NCBI GenBank assembly: GCA_963749115.1
Contig: CAVVLP010000001.1
Coordinates: 124,001-188,000, forward strand
DNA length: 64,000 nt
Direction: 5' to 3'
Source of the DNA: SZUA-36 sp963749115
GTDB taxonomy: Bacteria > Pseudomonadota > Gammaproteobacteria > Xanthomonadales > SZUA-36
This document shows positions 62,933-64,000 of this stretch, one piece after another; positions within the stretch are counted from its first letter, which is position 1; each line of letters starts with the position of its first letter. Below the pieces are notes generated by a model that saw nothing but the letters and a program-made list of their open reading frames with translations, was not told where the DNA came from and did not search any database. The position numbers were made by a program, and so were the translations under genes.

Positions 62933-63003
62933 GATGTGTGCTTTCCAACTGCTGGTGCCTGGAGTCATCCTCCCATGAACTGCATTATCTAGTCCTTCAA
63001 ATC

Positions 63004-63393
63004 TCAATCCCGACGCTTTTTGACTGGCTTTGCCAGCGGTTTTTGACCCAGGGCTGGATCGCCTTTCAGGAGCCGATCAGGATCACCTTCCCAATCCCCC
63101 GCCTGTCCTGAGATAACCGTTTTGTTGCCGGTTACATTTTCGACAGCACCACGCTTGTTAGTGCTGACTTCTTCGCGTTCCGATTTTTTTACAGCCAGTT
63201 CGGTTTTGGCTTCGTCAGAGACTCCACTCAGACCGGAAGTTTCAGAAACCTCAACGTTTGTGGCACTCGGTCCGCATTCCTTATCTGAATATATCGGACC
63301 GTCCGGACCGTCACATTTATAAATCTCGGCTGTTGCCATTGGTGTGATGGTCACGGTTATCAGGACGACCAGGATTTTTCCGTATCTATTCAT
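63004..63393 (-). CDS. DUF4124-domain exported protein, paralogue
   Basis: ATG 63393 opens a signal peptide cut near MATAE and a DUF4124 domain: IYKCDGPDGPIYSDKECGPSATNVEV, followed by the AVKKSEREEV coiled coil. The first 70 residues are clearly related to the downstream paralogue, while the tails differ. Duplication followed by tail divergence is the simplest reading. Function unknown. Confidence 0.7.
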   Translation of the reverse strand: MNRYGKILVVLITVTITPMATAEIYKCDGPDGPIYSDKECGPSATNVEVSETSGLSGVSDEAKTELAVKKSEREEVSTNKRGAVENVTGNKTVISGQAGDWEGDPDRLLKGDPALGQKPLAKPVKKRRD

Positions 63394-63594
63394 AATCTGC
63401 ACATTCCAGCTGATAGTTACTAATAATACGCACCCGTCAGCCCTAATATCCAGTCCTTTTTCCTGGCTAAAGGCACTAAAGGTCTGCATGGTCGCTTTCA
63501 TCACATTAACCCCGGCATGCCCGAACCAGCATAACCAGGTTCATTGCGTATAGTCCGTCACCTGCCTGGTACGGGAGAGATTTAGCGCTTGAGC

Positions 63595-64000
63595 TTAATT
63601 CCCGCGATTGCTTTCTTTCCAGCGCATCTGCAATACGACGAAGGTTTCAAAATGCGAAGTAGCTGGAAATAAATCCAGTAACTGTATGGATTTAAAACGG
63701 AATTTTGTACCCAGGCCACGTAAATCGCGAGCCAGGCTGGCGGGGTTGCAACTGACATAAAGCACATGACGGGGTTTGATTTTCTTAACCCAGCGATCCA
63801 GCCCGGGGAATCCGCGGCGTGGCGGGTCGATCAATAAAGTATCAAAATCAGTGCCGCCAACCCTGCGTATAAAATTCGGCAGGGTCTGATCCTTATACAG
63901 ATCCATTTGATAATATTTTTCGGGATTGGCAGACCCGGCAGGATCGCTGTAGTTGTCGATCATAAGCCTGTCGCCGCCTGATGAAGCAAAGGCATTGGAA
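63595..64000 (-). CDS. RNA m5U methyltransferase, TrmA/RlmD type, 3' part
   Basis: The frame is open to the window edge on the minus strand, so the N-terminus and TRAM or SAM-binding parts are missing. Present are LLIDPPRRG (SAM/catalytic motif IV), VLYVSCNPASLARDL with the catalytic cysteine in SCNP, and the C-terminal LLDLFPATSHFETFVVLQ, which places it in the TrmA/RlmC/RlmD family that methylates uridine C5 in tRNA or 23S rRNA. Which of the three it is cannot be told from this end. Confidence 0.85.
   Translation of the reverse strand, partial: SNAFASSGGDRLMIDNYSDPAGSANPEKYYQMDLYKDQTLPNFIRRVGGTDFDTLLIDPPRRGFPGLDRWVKKIKPRHVLYVSCNPASLARDLRGLGTKFRFKSIQLLDLFPATSHFETFVVLQMRWKESNRGN

Overview
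The window looks like chromosomal DNA of a gammaproteobacterium, probably marine or sediment-dwelling and not a close relative of a model species. Close matches to Escherichia-type proteins (YbiT, RdgC, CreD, MltF, PbpG, YgbA) point to Gammaproteobacteria. The TonB-dependent receptor, TRAP transporter, SLC13 symporter, many secreted peptidases and multihaem cytochrome fit a marine heterotroph. Base composition is roughly balanced. I see no rRNA, tRNA, CRISPR array, prophage or complete insertion sequence.

One property dominates the reading: at least 20 genes recognisable end to end are broken by one-base frameshifts. I count about 39 insertions and about 7 deletions. After notional correction every one of these genes gives a whole number of codons and a normal family length, so I annotate them as single genes spanning the breaks. 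The likeliest cause is uncorrected indels in the assembly, not gene decay.

Layout. 0-9 kb: end of an APC permease, a CsrA-like protein lacking the usual Arg6/Arg7, two SAM methyltransferases, a thiopurine methyltransferase, and an acyl-CoA dehydrogenase divergent from an FAD dehydrogenase-TPP enzyme pair. 9-19 kb: a secreted multihaem cytochrome with a fibronectin III domain, a methyltransferase, a DUF302 protein, a HAD phosphatase, an S9 peptidase and an SLC13 symporter. 19-34 kb: a propeller-amidohydrolase of about 1100 residues, a SIMPL protein, MltF, a CsgG-like protein, oligopeptidase B, a beta-lactamase-fold hydrolase, a stand-alone fatty-acyl-AMP ligase, a DksA-type zinc finger protein and CvfB. 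34-41 kb: a membrane TolB/TPR protein, PbpG, a quinone-oxidoreductase-like enzyme, CreD and a TIGR02001 outer-membrane protein.

41-48 kb is the accessory part: ygbA with a Dnr/FNR-type box, an orphan Hcp, a higBA toxin-antitoxin pair fused to the end of a truncated REP-associated transposase, a collagen-like surface protein, and a histidine kinase with two response regulators, one lacking an output domain. 48-64 kb returns to ordinary chromosome: rdgC, ybiT, an AEC transporter, a DsbA-like protein, a GNAT, a patatin, an epimerase, an intergenic palindromic element, a TonB receptor, a dctPQM TRAP operon, a thioredoxin-like protein, two DUF4124 paralogues and the end of an RNA m5U methyltransferase.

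No single dense novel system stands out. The most interesting individual items are the altered CsrA, the reconstructed cytochrome-FnIII protein, the transposase/toxin-antitoxin junction, the Dnr-type box at ygbA, the 29-bp inverted-repeat element, and the sequence context of the frameshifts.
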